From assembly GCA_045590855.1 (NCBI GenBank), contig JAZNRV010000029.1:3834-67833 (forward strand): a stretch of 64,000 nt of DNA. The letters run 5' to 3'. How positions within the stretch are numbered: position 1 is the first letter of the stretch; each line of letters opens with the position of its first letter. The stretch comes from RGIG3009 sp045590855 (lineage in GTDB: Bacteria > Bacillota > Clostridia > Oscillospirales > Acutalibacteraceae). A model generated the notes under the pieces. That model was not told the DNA's origin. It saw only the letters and a list, made by a program, of their open reading frames with translations, and did not search any database. Of the stretch, positions 1-7,960 are shown piece by piece. A program made the position numbers and the translations under genes.

Positions 1-38
1 GTCAAGGTGGCGCCGAGGGCTGGTTTGTAAAAAAAGAA

Positions 39-67
39 TGGACAAATGAGAAAAAGTATGCTAGAAT
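39..67 (+). promoter_or_regulatory. Sigma-A-type promoter for the CNNM/CorC gene
   Basis: TGGACA at 39-44 and TAGAAT at 62-67 are separated by 17 bases, close to the sigma-70/A consensus, and lie about 40 bases before the start codon at 105. Positions 1-38 show nothing recognisable. Confidence 0.65.
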
Positions 68-104
68 GTGGGCGATTATATGTTTAGGGGGAATTTTCAA
101 CATC

Positions 105-1361
105 ATGGATAGCGACAGTATACGAACGATTCTTATTTGCCTTTGTCTTTTGTTATGTTCCGCTTGTTTTTCGGCAACGGAAACCGCTTTTTCAAAATTC
201 AGCCGTTCGCAAATGAACGCGTTGGCAGAAGACGGAAAGCGGCGCGCCAAGCGGGTGCTTCGTTTGGCGGAAAAAGCCGATAAAGCGGAATGGACACTGC
301 TGACGGCAAACACACTTGCGAACGTTGCCATGGCAGCGGTAGTCGCCACGTGGGCAATGGCCCGTTTTAAAGCGGCGGGTGTGTGGGTCGCGTTAATCCT
401 TGTTACGGTATTGGTGTTGTTGTTTGGCGAGATTTTACCAAAAAGCGTGGCGAAAGAAGACCCTGAAACAACGGCTATGTTCACGGCGCGGTTGTTACAG
501 TTTTTAATGATACTTTTTACGCCGCTTATCCTTGTTTTTTCGGGATGGAAATGGCTGATGATGCGCCTTTTCCGCACGGCAGAAAATCCGTCGATTACCG
601 AAGAAGAGTTGCTTACCTTTGTGCAAGAAGCGGCGCATGGCGGCAGTATTGATGCCGAAGAAAGCGAACTTATTCGCAGCGCCATTGAATTTAACGATTT
701 GCAAGCGGAAGATATTTTTACCCCGCGTGTGGATGTTTACGGGGTGGAAAACGGGTCTTCTGCCGATGAGATTGCCGCTTTGTTCGGCGAAACGGGTTTT
801 TCGCGATTGCCGGTGTATGAAGATTCGTTGGATAACATCATTGGCGTGATACATCAAAAAGATTTTTACAATTTGGTATATCGCCAAAAACGCCCGTTGG
901 ATACGGTAATCAAGCCGGCGGCATTTGTGGCACCGTCGATTAAGATTAGCGATTTGTTGCGTTTGTTGCAACAAGAAAAATCACACATGGCGATTGTTAC
1001 GGATGAATACGGCGGAACCGCCGGTATTATCACCATGGAAGATATTTTGGAAGAATTGGTCGGTGAAATTTGGGACGAACACGACGAGATTGTAGAAGAC
1101 TTCCAAAAAATCGGTGATAACGAATATCGCGTGGTATGTAGCGCAGATTTTGGAAAATTGTTTGACTTTTTCCATCTGACAGGCGAAACCGATTCCGCCA
1201 CGGTTGGCGGTTGGGTGATGGAACAACTGGAAAAAATTCCGTCCGAGGGTGACAAATTTGATTACGAAAATTTACACGTCACTGTCACCAAAGCCGAGGA
1301 CCGTCGCGTGTTGGAAATCCTTGTGGAAGTGATTCCCGAGGTCACGCAAGAAGAGGAATAA
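105..1361 (+). CDS. CNNM/CorC (TlyC)-family membrane protein with CBS pair
   Basis: Probable divalent-cation (Mg/Co) transport protein of the HlyC/CorC/CNNM family, about 418 residues. A DUF21-type membrane region fills the first ~170 residues, with hydrophobic segments around the FGEILPKSVAKE motif. A CBS pair follows (about 195-310; FTPRVDVYGV and IVTDEYGGTAGIITMEDI) and then the CorC/HlyC transporter-associated domain (ADFGKLFDFF, ending about 410). An in-frame start exists at 66, but the ATG at 105 follows a GGGG-rich Shine-Dalgarno and gives a normal DUF21 N-terminus. It is monocistronic: it has its own promoter and a hairpin terminator directly after the stop. The family assignment is firm. 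The transported ion cannot be read from sequence, and the 'hemolysin' name often used for the family is misleading. Confidence 0.9.
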   Translation: MDSDSIRTILICLCLLLCSACFSATETAFSKFSRSQMNALAEDGKRRAKRVLRLAEKADKAEWTLLTANTLANVAMAAVVATWAMARFKAAGVWVALILVTVLVLLFGEILPKSVAKEDPETTAMFTARLLQFLMILFTPLILVFSGWKWLMMRLFRTAENPSITEEELLTFVQEAAHGGSIDAEESELIRSAIEFNDLQAEDIFTPRVDVYGVENGSSADEIAALFGETGFSRLPVYEDSLDNIIGVIHQKDFYNLVYRQKRPLDTVIKPAAFVAPSIKISDLLRLLQQEKSHMAIVTDEYGGTAGIITMEDILEELVGEIWDEHDEIVEDFQKIGDNEYRVVCSADFGKLFDFFHLTGETDSATVGGWVMEQLEKIPSEGDKFDYENLHVTVTKAEDRRVLEILVEVIPEVTQEEE

Positions 1362-1369
1362 ACGTTTAG

Positions 1370-1404
1370 GACACGCATGACAAGTGTATCATGCGTGTCT
1401 TTAA
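1370..1404 (+). terminator. Rho-independent terminator after the CNNM gene
   Basis: Perfect 11-bp stem GACACGCATGA (1370-1380) with TCATGCGTGTC (1389-1399), 8-base loop, followed by a T-rich stretch. Confidence 0.85.
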
Positions 1405-1424
1405 CTTTTCGACAAAGTTTTTGC

Positions 1425-1453
1425 TTTACGAACAAAATAGGATATGGTATACT
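1425..1453 (+). promoter_or_regulatory. Promoter of the LTA-synthase-like gene
   Basis: TTTACG (1425-1430), 17-base spacer, TATACT (1448-1453), about 35 bases before the GTG start at 1489. Confidence 0.6.
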
Positions 1454-1488
1454 AATTTTTGACAGATTATCGGAAGGGAAGACGGCTT

Positions 1489-3522
1489 GTGAACGAACAG
1501 ATATCTCATCGTCACGCGAAAAAGGTTGAGACTACGTGGAATTTGGCGTGGTTTTTGCCCGTGGCATTATTTTTTATGGAGTTGGTTTTTCGACTGGCTA
1601 CCGTTAAAGGTTTTTTTGGCAGCGGCTTGATTTTTATTGTGCTGTTTTCGCTGCCTTTTTCGGTGCTTTTGTTTTTGCTTTGTACGCTTTCCAAAAATCC
1701 GAAAGTCAACCATGGCGTCACTGTTGGGGTTTTGTCGTTTTTGGCGCTGGTTTTTTGTTCCCAAGTGGTGTATTACGGAGTGTTTGACACTTTTTATATT
1801 TTATATTCTGTCAAAAACACGGGGCAAATTTTGCAGTTTTGGAAAGACATTTTTCTTTCCATCGGTCGTAATTTGATTGCGCTGTTACTCTTGTGGGCGC
1901 CGATGGTGGTATATGCCGTGTTTGGCAAGCGCTATTTTGCTGCTCGCCGTATTCCGTGGCGCGGCAAAGCGGTGTTTGTGATTTTGCTTGCCATTTTACA
2001 TTTGGTAGCAAGCGGCATAACTCTTCTTTGCAACAAAGGTGAGAGCAGCCCCGCGTATTTGTACCGCCAAGAATTTTCCGCCGATGCTTCGGTAAAACAA
2101 TTCGGGTTACTTACCACCGTGCGTTTAGATGCGAAGTTTTTGTTGTTTGGTAACAAAATCGACGACGAACCCATTGATGACAGCGACGTTTCTCCAACGC
2201 CTCCTGCACCGATTGTTCCGTCGGGTCCCACGGAATATCCCAAGAACGTAATTGCTTCGTTGGATTTTGAAAAACTGATAGCGGAGGAAACCGATGCCAC
2301 TACCAAGAAAATGCATCAGTACTTTTCCTCGCTTACTCCCACCACGCAGAACGAGTACACGGGAAAATTTAAGGGGAAGAATTTGATTTTTATTGTGGCG
2401 GAAGGCTTTTCGCCGTATGCCGTCAGCGAAACGCTGACACCGACGTTGTACAAACTGTCGCACGAGGGAATACAATGCACCAATTATTACACTCCCGGTT
2501 GGGGTGTTTCCACCTCGGACGGGGAATACACCAGTTTGCTCGGCCTTATGCCGGCGACCGGTGTGCACAGCATGGAATATTCCGCTAACCGTAACATGTA
2601 TTTCTCGTTGGGGAACATGCTTAGCCGTCAAAATTATAAAACCTATGCCTTCCACAATCACACATATACTTACTACGGCAGGCATAAATCCCACCCGAAT
2701 TTGGGGTATACGTATCAGGGTATCGGTAACGGTTTGGAACTTGATTATTCGGGATATTATCCCGGAAAAAACACCAAAACCCGTTGGCCCAACTCGGACT
2801 ACCTCATGGCAAAAGCCACAGCGGACAAATACATGAACGAGGAACCGTTCCACACGTATTATCTGACAGTCAGCGGACATATGTTGTATACGTTTATGGG
2901 AAACAGCATGGCATCTTATCACAAAAACAAGGTTAAAGATTTGCCGTATGAATCGGAACCGGTAAAAGCGTATTTGGCGTGTCAAATTGAGTTGGATTTG
3001 ATGTTACAGCAACTGATTGCCGATTTGGAAGCGCGCGGCATTGCGGAAGATACGGTGATTTGTGTCACGGCAGACCATTATCCGTATGGGTTGCAACAAG
3101 CAAACGAAAAGGATTATTACAGCGAACTGGCAGGATACGACACGAGTTCCGTGTTTGAAAAATACCGTAACACGCTGATTTTGTGGCACAAAGGCTTAGA
3201 AAGCATTGTGATTGACGAGCCGACATACAGCATCGATTTGTTGCCGACACTTTCCAATCTGTTCGGTTTGGAATACGATTCCCGCTTGATGATGGGACGC
3301 GATTTCTTGTCCGATGCACCTGCACTTGTTTGCTTTTCCAACCGCAGTTGGATAACCGAATCGGGGCGGTACGATGCCTCCAAGAAACTGTTTACACCAA
3401 ACGAAGGTGTGACCGTTTCGGAAACCTACGCCAAAGAAATTTCTTCGGCAGTCAGTAAAAAGTTTACCTATTCCAATTTGATATTAAAAGAAAATTACTA
3501 CGACACTTTGTTTGGAGAGTAA
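1489..3522 (+). CDS. LTA-synthase-like phosphoglycerol transferase / sulfatase-fold membrane protein
   Basis: Membrane-anchored enzyme of the LtaS/alkaline-phosphatase superfamily, which moves glycerol-phosphate-type head groups onto envelope glycolipids or glycans. About five hydrophobic segments occupy the first ~190 residues, then a linker with a Pro-rich patch, then the extracellular sulfatase domain (from about 290). Landmarks are IVAEGFSP (metal Glu), STSDGEYTS (the Thr here aligns with the catalytic Thr of LtaS) and TADHYPYG (metal Asp-His). The GTG at 1489 is chosen because GGAAGGGAAG (1472-1481) sits 7 bases upstream; the longer reading from TTG 1459 would place that site inside the gene. 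It converges on the SGNH/MBOAT pair, which suggests one envelope-polymer locus. The exact polymer is unknown. Confidence 0.88.
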   Translation: MNEQISHRHAKKVETTWNLAWFLPVALFFMELVFRLATVKGFFGSGLIFIVLFSLPFSVLLFLLCTLSKNPKVNHGVTVGVLSFLALVFCSQVVYYGVFDTFYILYSVKNTGQILQFWKDIFLSIGRNLIALLLLWAPMVVYAVFGKRYFAARRIPWRGKAVFVILLAILHLVASGITLLCNKGESSPAYLYRQEFSADASVKQFGLLTTVRLDAKFLLFGNKIDDEPIDDSDVSPTPPAPIVPSGPTEYPKNVIASLDFEKLIAEETDATTKKMHQYFSSLTPTTQNEYTGKFKGKNLIFIVAEGFSPYAVSETLTPTLYKLSHEGIQCTNYYTPGWGVSTSDGEYTSLLGLMPATGVHSMEYSANRNMYFSLGNMLSRQNYKTYAFHNHTYTYYGRHKSHPNLGYTYQGIGNGLELDYSGYYPGKNTKTRWPNSDYLMAKATADKYMNEEPFHTYYLTVSGHMLYTFMGNSMASYHKNKVKDLPYESEPVKAYLACQIELDLMLQQLIADLEARGIAEDTVICVTADHYPYGLQQANEKDYYSELAGYDTSSVFEKYRNTLILWHKGLESIVIDEPTYSIDLLPTLSNLFGLEYDSRLMMGRDFLSDAPALVCFSNRSWITESGRYDASKKLFTPNEGVTVSETYAKEISSAVSKKFTYSNLILKENYYDTLFGE

Positions 3523-3532
3523 GACAAAAGGG

Positions 3533-3566
3533 CAACCCCGCAGTGAAAACTGCGGGGTTGTTGTTT
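3533..3566. terminator. Bidirectional terminator between convergent genes
   Basis: Perfect 12-bp stem CAACCCCGCAGT (3533-3544) with ACTGCGGGGTTG (3549-3560) and GAAA loop, with T-runs on both strands. It serves the LtaS-like gene (+) and the SGNH gene (-). Confidence 0.85.
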
Positions 3567-3578
3567 GAGTTGATAAAA

Positions 3579-4535
3579 TTATTCTGGAATTGCACGTAGG
3601 ATGCGGTTGTTGTCCAAAAACTCGCTCCACAACGGGTAATATTTTCCGTAATAATGAACACCGTCTTTGGAATATTCCGCGTGCATGTTGCCGTTGGCAT
3701 CGTCAAAGGCAGGGTTTGGGTCAATAAAAAACACGTGTTGATTATTTGCCAACGCTTTGAGGTGTTGGTTCAAATTGTTAATACGCGTGTTGGTGAATGC
3801 CGAGGTGTCCGATTTGTTTTTTGTAACGTGCAGGGTGGCTTGCACAATGACAAAGGCATTCGGTTGCTTTTGGCGAACCAGGTCGATAATTGCTTGGTAT
3901 TTAGCGGCAATATCTTCCGGTCTTTTATAAAGTTCGTTGATGCCAAGCATCAAATATACCGATTCGAACTGTTTTTTATCCAACAAGCCGGAAAGGGTTG
4001 TTTCCACACCGTCAATTTTAAGTTTGGTACTTAACATGTTGAATGCGGTTAAACTTTGTTTGCAAAAGAAGGTGGCACCTTGGATTTTACCGTATAACCG
4101 CAACCCGTCGGTGCGCGAATCCCCGATAAACAACGTGTTCGGGAACGAACGTGCCGAAGGCTTGGTAGGCTTGGTGGTAGAGATGGTAGCATCGGGTTTG
4201 GAGATGGTTGTCGGAAGGGCAGTTATTGTCGACCGCGTGGTAGTAGAAGTGCTCGAAGGGGAAAGGGTTGTCACATCGGCAACGGTGGTCGTCAAATTGG
4301 TGGTTTGTGTTTGGCTGGTTGATGTATTTTCGGTGGCAACAATGTCGGCTGTTGCGGATGTTGTTGTCACAGTGGTCGTGGTGGTAGTAGTCGTTGTCGT
4401 CGGTAACGTGGTAGTGGTAGTAGACATGGTGGTTGCGGTGTCCGGTAAATACGTTTGTAACAAGCAACCCGGTACCACGACCAAGCAAGAAACAATTAAC
4501 AAAATCAGAAAAGAATAACGAACAAATTTTTTCAT
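3579..4535 (-). CDS. SGNH/GDSL-type hydrolase lipoprotein with Thr-rich linker
   Basis: Predicted lipoprotein of 318 residues. The N-terminal signal ends in a lipobox-like VPGC (about residues 21-24), then ~110 residues of Thr-rich low complexity, probably a cell-wall-spanning spacer, then an SGNH-fold domain. Visible SGNH blocks are NTLFIGDSRTDG (nucleophile Ser, block I), MLGINELY in place of GxND (block III) and DGVHYYGKYY (block V, Asp/His). It starts 18 bases after the MBOAT gene, whose stop codon lies at the edge of this gene's GGAGG site, so the two are probably translationally coupled. MBOAT/SGNH pairs usually O-acylate extracellular glycans; this protein would act outside the membrane. 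Esterase versus transferase activity cannot be told apart here. Confidence 0.85.
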   Translation of the reverse strand: MKKFVRYSFLILLIVSCLVVVPGCLLQTYLPDTATTMSTTTTTLPTTTTTTTTTTVTTTSATADIVATENTSTSQTQTTNLTTTVADVTTLSPSSTSTTTRSTITALPTTISKPDATISTTKPTKPSARSFPNTLFIGDSRTDGLRLYGKIQGATFFCKQSLTAFNMLSTKLKIDGVETTLSGLLDKKQFESVYLMLGINELYKRPEDIAAKYQAIIDLVRQKQPNAFVIVQATLHVTKNKSDTSAFTNTRINNLNQHLKALANNQHVFFIDPNPAFDDANGNMHAEYSKDGVHYYGKYYPLWSEFLDNNRILRAIPE

Positions 4536-4552
4536 GACGTTTTAATGGCCTC

Positions 4553-5965
4553 CTAAAATCGAAAATACATAAACGGGTCGTTAAGCCCCCGATACAGACA
4601 ATACACAGACAGCCAAAAAATGGCTAATAATACCAGTGTGCCCAGTAAATTGTTTTTAATACGTTCATATATTTTGCGTGGCCACGTGGTACAAAACACC
4701 AAACCCGTAATCAACAGCCAGCCGTATTGTTCGGCATGAGCAAGGTAATCCCCCGGGGAGATATTAATTGCTTCGCCGGGCAAAAACGGGAATAAGCGTT
4801 CAAAATAAATTCCCAACTGTGACATATCGCTGACAGCAAACACCAAAAACGTTAGCGGAATCAGCAAGAACATATACACGTGACCTAACGCGGGAAAACG
4901 GTCCAAGGTGGATTTGATAGCGTATTTTTCCAAGGCAATCAAGGCAAACAAAATCAAACCCCACAGCAAAAAGTTCCAGTTGGCACCGTGCCAAAAACCG
5001 GTTGCCAACCACACGACGAGGAGGTTGAAAATGTTACGCCAAGCGCTGCAACGGTTACCTCCGAGGGGAATGTACAAATATTGCTTAAACCACGAACCGA
5101 GCGTGATGTGCCACCGCCGCCAAAACTCTGTCATAGACAAAGACATGTAGGGGTGACGGAAGTTGTCGGGCAAGCGAAAACCTAACATTTTACCCAAGCC
5201 GATAGCCATAAGGGAATAGCCGTAAAAATCGAAATACAATTGCAAAGAAAAGGAGAAGATACCCATCCATGCCAAGGGCGTGGAAATGCTGTCAAAGCCG
5301 ATACCGCCAATGTCATTCCATAAACCGCCGATTTGATTGGCCAACAACACTTTGACACCCATGCCGACGGTAAAATCTTTGATACCGTCATCGATACGGG
5401 GAAGAGAAAGGCGAGGCTTTTCCAGTTGCTTGGACAACTCGGCATAACTGACCAAAGGTCCGGAGAGTAGTTGCGGGAACATATACAAATACGAAGCAAA
5501 CTTAAACAACGATTTTTCTGCCGGAATGGTGCGACGGTAAACGTCGATTAAATACGAGGTGACTTGGAAAGTATAAAAGCTGATAGCCAGCGGCAATACC
5601 CATTCGATTTTCGGTAATTGTATACCAAGGTTAGGAAGCCAAGCATCAAACCCCGTTTGCAAGGAAGAAAACACAAAATCGGCATATTTGAAAACAAACA
5701 ACCAACCAAAATTATAAATAAGTCCGAAAACCAAAGCGGTGCGACGGTGTTTGGTTCTTTCCATCAGCAGACCAAAACCCCAGTTGACCAGAGAAGAAGC
5801 AAGTAACAAAACAACCTGAAACGGCTTGTCCCATGCACCGTAAACATAAAACGCCAAACTAAACAAGAGCAAACAAAGACGGCGAAACCGTGCAGGAACG
5901 ACGTAATATACCGTAAAAGCCAAGGGGGCAAACACAAACAAAAAATCCAAACTGCTAAAAACCAA
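4553..5965 (-). CDS. MBOAT family O-acyltransferase (AlgI/DltB-like)
   Basis: Polytopic membrane protein of about 470 residues that would pass acyl (probably acetyl) groups across the membrane to its SGNH partner. It shows the MBOAT signature: WRRWHITLGSW (first conserved His region) and ATGFWHGANW with the catalytic His, plus KQYLYIPLGGNR between them. Start: the reading frame is open further upstream, but TTG at 5965 is preceded by AAGGAGGGGG (5971-5980) and gives VFSSLDFLFVF, the normal N-terminus of this family. First gene of the pair with the SGNH lipoprotein. By context it modifies a surface glycan or teichoic-acid-like polymer; the substrate is not determined. Confidence 0.9.
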   Translation of the reverse strand: MVFSSLDFLFVFAPLAFTVYYVVPARFRRLCLLLFSLAFYVYGAWDKPFQVVLLLASSLVNWGFGLLMERTKHRRTALVFGLIYNFGWLFVFKYADFVFSSLQTGFDAWLPNLGIQLPKIEWVLPLAISFYTFQVTSYLIDVYRRTIPAEKSLFKFASYLYMFPQLLSGPLVSYAELSKQLEKPRLSLPRIDDGIKDFTVGMGVKVLLANQIGGLWNDIGGIGFDSISTPLAWMGIFSFSLQLYFDFYGYSLMAIGLGKMLGFRLPDNFRHPYMSLSMTEFWRRWHITLGSWFKQYLYIPLGGNRCSAWRNIFNLLVVWLATGFWHGANWNFLLWGLILFALIALEKYAIKSTLDRFPALGHVYMFLLIPLTFLVFAVSDMSQLGIYFERLFPFLPGEAINISPGDYLAHAEQYGWLLITGLVFCTTWPRKIYERIKNNLLGTLVLLAIFWLSVYCLYRGLNDPFMYFRF

Positions 5966-6017
5966 AAAATCCCCCTCCTTTTTGCAACATAAAACGACAA
6001 ATAGTTTATATGAGAAT

Positions 6018-6046
6018 AGCATAGCATATTTGCAAAATAATATCAA
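6018..6046 (-). promoter_or_regulatory. Candidate promoter of the MBOAT-SGNH operon
   Basis: On the minus strand TTGATA (6046-6041), 17-base spacer, TATGCT (6023-6018). Confidence 0.5.
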
Positions 6047-6074
6047 TGAAAAAGAAAAGAAAAAACAACAAAAC

Positions 6075-6103
6075 TTGCATAACGCAAGATTGTGTGGTAA
6101 GAT
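6075..6103 (+). promoter_or_regulatory. Promoter of the racemase gene
   Basis: TTGCAT (6075-6080), 17-base spacer, TAAGAT (6098-6103); the ribosome binding site AAGGAGGTGG follows at 6110-6119. Confidence 0.65.
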
Positions 6104-6124
6104 TGTTGACAAGGAGGTGGTATT

Positions 6125-6826
6125 GTGGCAAAAAAATCCATTGGCATTATCGGTGGCATGGGACCGGCGGCAACCGTAGATTTGTTCAAAAAAATTGTCG
6201 AAAACACTGCCGCGGAAAACGATGCCGGCCACGTGCGCGTGTATATGGATTGTCAACCAACCATTCCCGACCGCACCAAAGCCATTTTGGAAAACGGCGA
6301 ATCGCCGGTACCGTATTTGGTGGAATCGGCAGAAAAGTTAGCTTCTATCGGTGCGGATTTTTTGATTATGCCGTGTAATACTTCTCATTATTTTTATGAG
6401 GAGTTATGTGCGCGTTCACCACTGCCCGTAATGAACATGATTCGCGAAACGGCCGCGCATTTACATGCGCAAGGCATACGCAAAGTGGGGCTGCTTGCTA
6501 CCGACGGTACCGTAAAAGCGGGGGTTTATCAAAAAGAACTGGAAGCGTTTGGCATTGAGTCGGTGTCCCCTTCGGCCGAAGGTCAACGAGAGGTAATGCG
6601 CCTTATTTATGACGGCGTCAAAGCCGATGCGCCGCAGTTTTCTACCGAAAAGGTATGCGAAGTCATAAAAGAGTTGTTTGAACAAGGTGCCAAGGTGTTG
6701 GTGCTTGGATGCAGCGAATTGCCGCTCGGGTTTGAGCGATACGGGATACCGCTTGAAAACACCGTGGATGCCGTAGAAGTGTTGGCACGTGCAGCAATTA
6801 CGCAAGCGGGGTATACGGTTAAATAA
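6125..6826 (+). CDS. Aspartate/glutamate racemase family protein
   Basis: Cofactor-independent Asp/Glu racemase-family enzyme of 233 residues. The N-terminal GIIGGMGPAAT loop is typical of aspartate racemases. The two-base catalytic cysteines are visible in MPCNTSHY (about residue 84) and VLGCSELPL (about residue 197). GTG start at 6125, six bases after an ideal AAGGAGGTGG. It stands alone between a divergent MBOAT operon and a terminator. The MGP-type N-terminus favours aspartate (or a broad-specificity amino acid racemase) over MurI-type glutamate racemase. It would supply D-amino acids in the cytoplasm; the true substrate is inferred only from family. Confidence 0.9.
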   Translation: MAKKSIGIIGGMGPAATVDLFKKIVENTAAENDAGHVRVYMDCQPTIPDRTKAILENGESPVPYLVESAEKLASIGADFLIMPCNTSHYFYEELCARSPLPVMNMIRETAAHLHAQGIRKVGLLATDGTVKAGVYQKELEAFGIESVSPSAEGQREVMRLIYDGVKADAPQFSTEKVCEVIKELFEQGAKVLVLGCSELPLGFERYGIPLENTVDAVEVLARAAITQAGYTVK

Positions 6827-6830
6827 CAAA

Positions 6831-6865
6831 AAGCGGGGTAAACGAAAGTTTACCCCGCTTTTTGT
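6831..6865. terminator. Bidirectional terminator between racemase and rubredoxin
   Basis: Perfect 13-bp stem AAGCGGGGTAAAC (6831-6843) with GTTTACCCCGCTT (6848-6860), GAAA loop, T-run on both strands. Confidence 0.88.
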
Positions 6866-6867
6866 TT

Positions 6868-7023
6868 TTACGCTTCTTCGAACACGTCTTTGCCCAATCC
6901 GCAAATGGGGCAAACCCAATCTTCGGGAATATCTTCAAAAGCAGTGCCCGGCGCTACGCCGTTATCCGGGTCGCCGACAGCGGGGTCGTATTCATACCCG
7001 CAAGGACAAATAAATTTTTTCAT
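6868..7023 (-). CDS. Rubredoxin with an unusual first metal knuckle
   Basis: Small electron-transfer protein of 51 residues, cytoplasmic; it would feed electrons to rubrerythrins or other O2/peroxide-detoxifying enzymes. The core GDPDNGVAPGT and DWVCPICGLGKD match rubredoxins closely. The second iron knuckle is the usual CPIC-G. The first knuckle reads ICPCGY, Cys-x-Cys-Gly instead of Cys-x-x-Cys-Gly, one residue short. Start ATG at 7023 is preceded by AAGGAGG. It has its own promoter: TTGACT (7084-7079), 17 bases, TAAAAT (7061-7056). The identity is certain; whether the short knuckle still holds iron normally is not. Confidence 0.92.
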   Translation of the reverse strand: MKKFICPCGYEYDPAVGDPDNGVAPGTAFEDIPEDWVCPICGLGKDVFEEA

Positions 7024-7055
7024 ACACAAATCCTCCTTGTTGATGGTTTATTTTA

Positions 7056-7084
7056 ATTTTATCATTAGGATGAAACAAAGTCAA
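7056..7084 (-). promoter_or_regulatory. Rubredoxin promoter
   Basis: Minus-strand TTGACT (7084-7079), 17-base spacer, TAAAAT (7061-7056). Confidence 0.7.
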
Positions 7085-7152
7085 ACAAATATACCAAAAC
7101 AAAGCACGTATATGCGGATATAACTCAAAAAAATGAGGTTTTTGCAAGGTTA

Positions 7153-7600
7153 TTATAGAAAAGGCAATTTATTTAATATAAAACGCCATATACTTTTCGT
7201 TTTATGAAATGTATAATATACTTGCACCTTATGTAATGTGATTGTTTCGGTAAAAGAAATCGCTATATAGGCATAAGATTTTTGAGTATCATTTTGGTTG
7301 AGGGTGAGTGTTTGGGGAACAGTCTTTTCGGCAACAATGTAGCTGCTGAAATGGGAAAGTTCCGCAATTACCGTATCGTTTGCGGCGTCTACCGTGCAGG
7401 GGATGACTTCTACGTTGCCGTCGTCCGACACATAAAACACACCGACATTTGCCAAGTTGTAGGTGGCAGGAACCTCAAACATAGCTTTGATTTTGCCGTT
7501 GTACGGTGATGTTGTTACTGGTGGCGGTGATTTCGTATGCCACAAAGTTTTTTGCAGTTTCTTTAACTTCCTTTCTTTTCAAGAGGAAAGAAATTTTAAA
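7153..7600 (-). pseudogene. C-terminal remnant of a surface (Ig-like repeat) protein
   Basis: An open frame from 7545 to 7153 has no ribosome binding site or sensible start. Its middle (VGVFYVSDDGNVEVIPC and HFSSYIVAEK) resembles the closing segment of repeat domains in Firmicute cell-surface proteins. A better reading switches frame near 7500 and continues upstream to about 7590 (KNFVAYEIT region), so at least one frameshift is present and everything further upstream is missing. The strong + strand promoter at 7608 begins just beyond the break. Interpreted as the tail of a deleted gene; I cannot name the parent protein. Confidence 0.55.
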
Positions 7601-7607
7601 AAAACTC

Positions 7608-7636
7608 TTGACAGTATTCTTTTGAAAGAGTAAAAT
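7608..7636 (+). promoter_or_regulatory. Strong promoter of the T-box operon
   Basis: Consensus TTGACA (7608-7613), exactly 17 bases, TAAAAT (7631-7636). Transcription would start near 7643, just before stem I of the T-box leader. Confidence 0.85.
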
Positions 7637-7651
7637 GTAAAAAAATATGTT

Positions 7652-7936
7652 TATAAAGGCTGTGACGAAGAATGGTCACGGAGAAAAGCAGTACAGAGAA
7701 CTGATGGTTGGTGCGAATCAGTGTGTGAAGTATCCTTGTCCTCTCGCTTCTGAGCCGGGAACTTGAAGCAATCGTGTGTAGGGTGCCCCGTGTTTGCTAC
7801 GTCAGTGCATAGAAGTTTTTCGACTTCGAAGAGTGGTGGATATTTTGTCCGCAATTTGAGTGGTACCGCGAGTGAAACTGTTTGTTTACACCCGTCTCAA
7901 AGCAAGTAAACGTTTTGAGGCGGGTTTTGTTTTTCC
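7652..7936 (+). promoter_or_regulatory. T-box riboswitch leader with terminator
   Basis: A tRNA-sensing T-box leader precedes the pseudo-leuA operon. Stem I starts at GGC (about 7658). It shows the AGTACAGAGA element (AG bulge), the GGTTGGTGCGAATC distal loop region, and a 3' strand closing with CTTCTGAGCC. The T-box sequence GAGTGGTACCGCGAG lies at 7858-7872 and would pair with an uncharged tRNA acceptor end. A terminator hairpin, CCCGTCTCAAA against TTTGAGGCGGG (7891-7924), is followed by a T-run. The specifier triplet follows the GAA of the specifier loop (sequence GAAGTATCC). Depending on the fold it could be read GTA, TAT or ATC, so the sensed amino acid is left open. This stretch accounts for most of the gap between 7600 and 7961. 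Confidence 0.9.
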
Positions 7937-7960
7937 TAAAGTTTGGAAGGAGTTTTTATT

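Noticed and set aside
2125..2985. 286-codon minus-strand frame opposite the LtaS-like gene
   Set aside because: Shadow frame without a ribosome binding site; the sense strand carries a convincing LtaS-like protein.
3937..4518. Val-rich + strand frame
   Set aside because: It is the antisense reading of the Thr-rich tract of the SGNH lipoprotein.
7658..7680. Independent GTGAC...GTCAC hairpin as a separate regulatory element
   Set aside because: It lies inside stem I of the T-box leader, where the GAAG/CTTC and GGC/GCC pairings explain the same bases.
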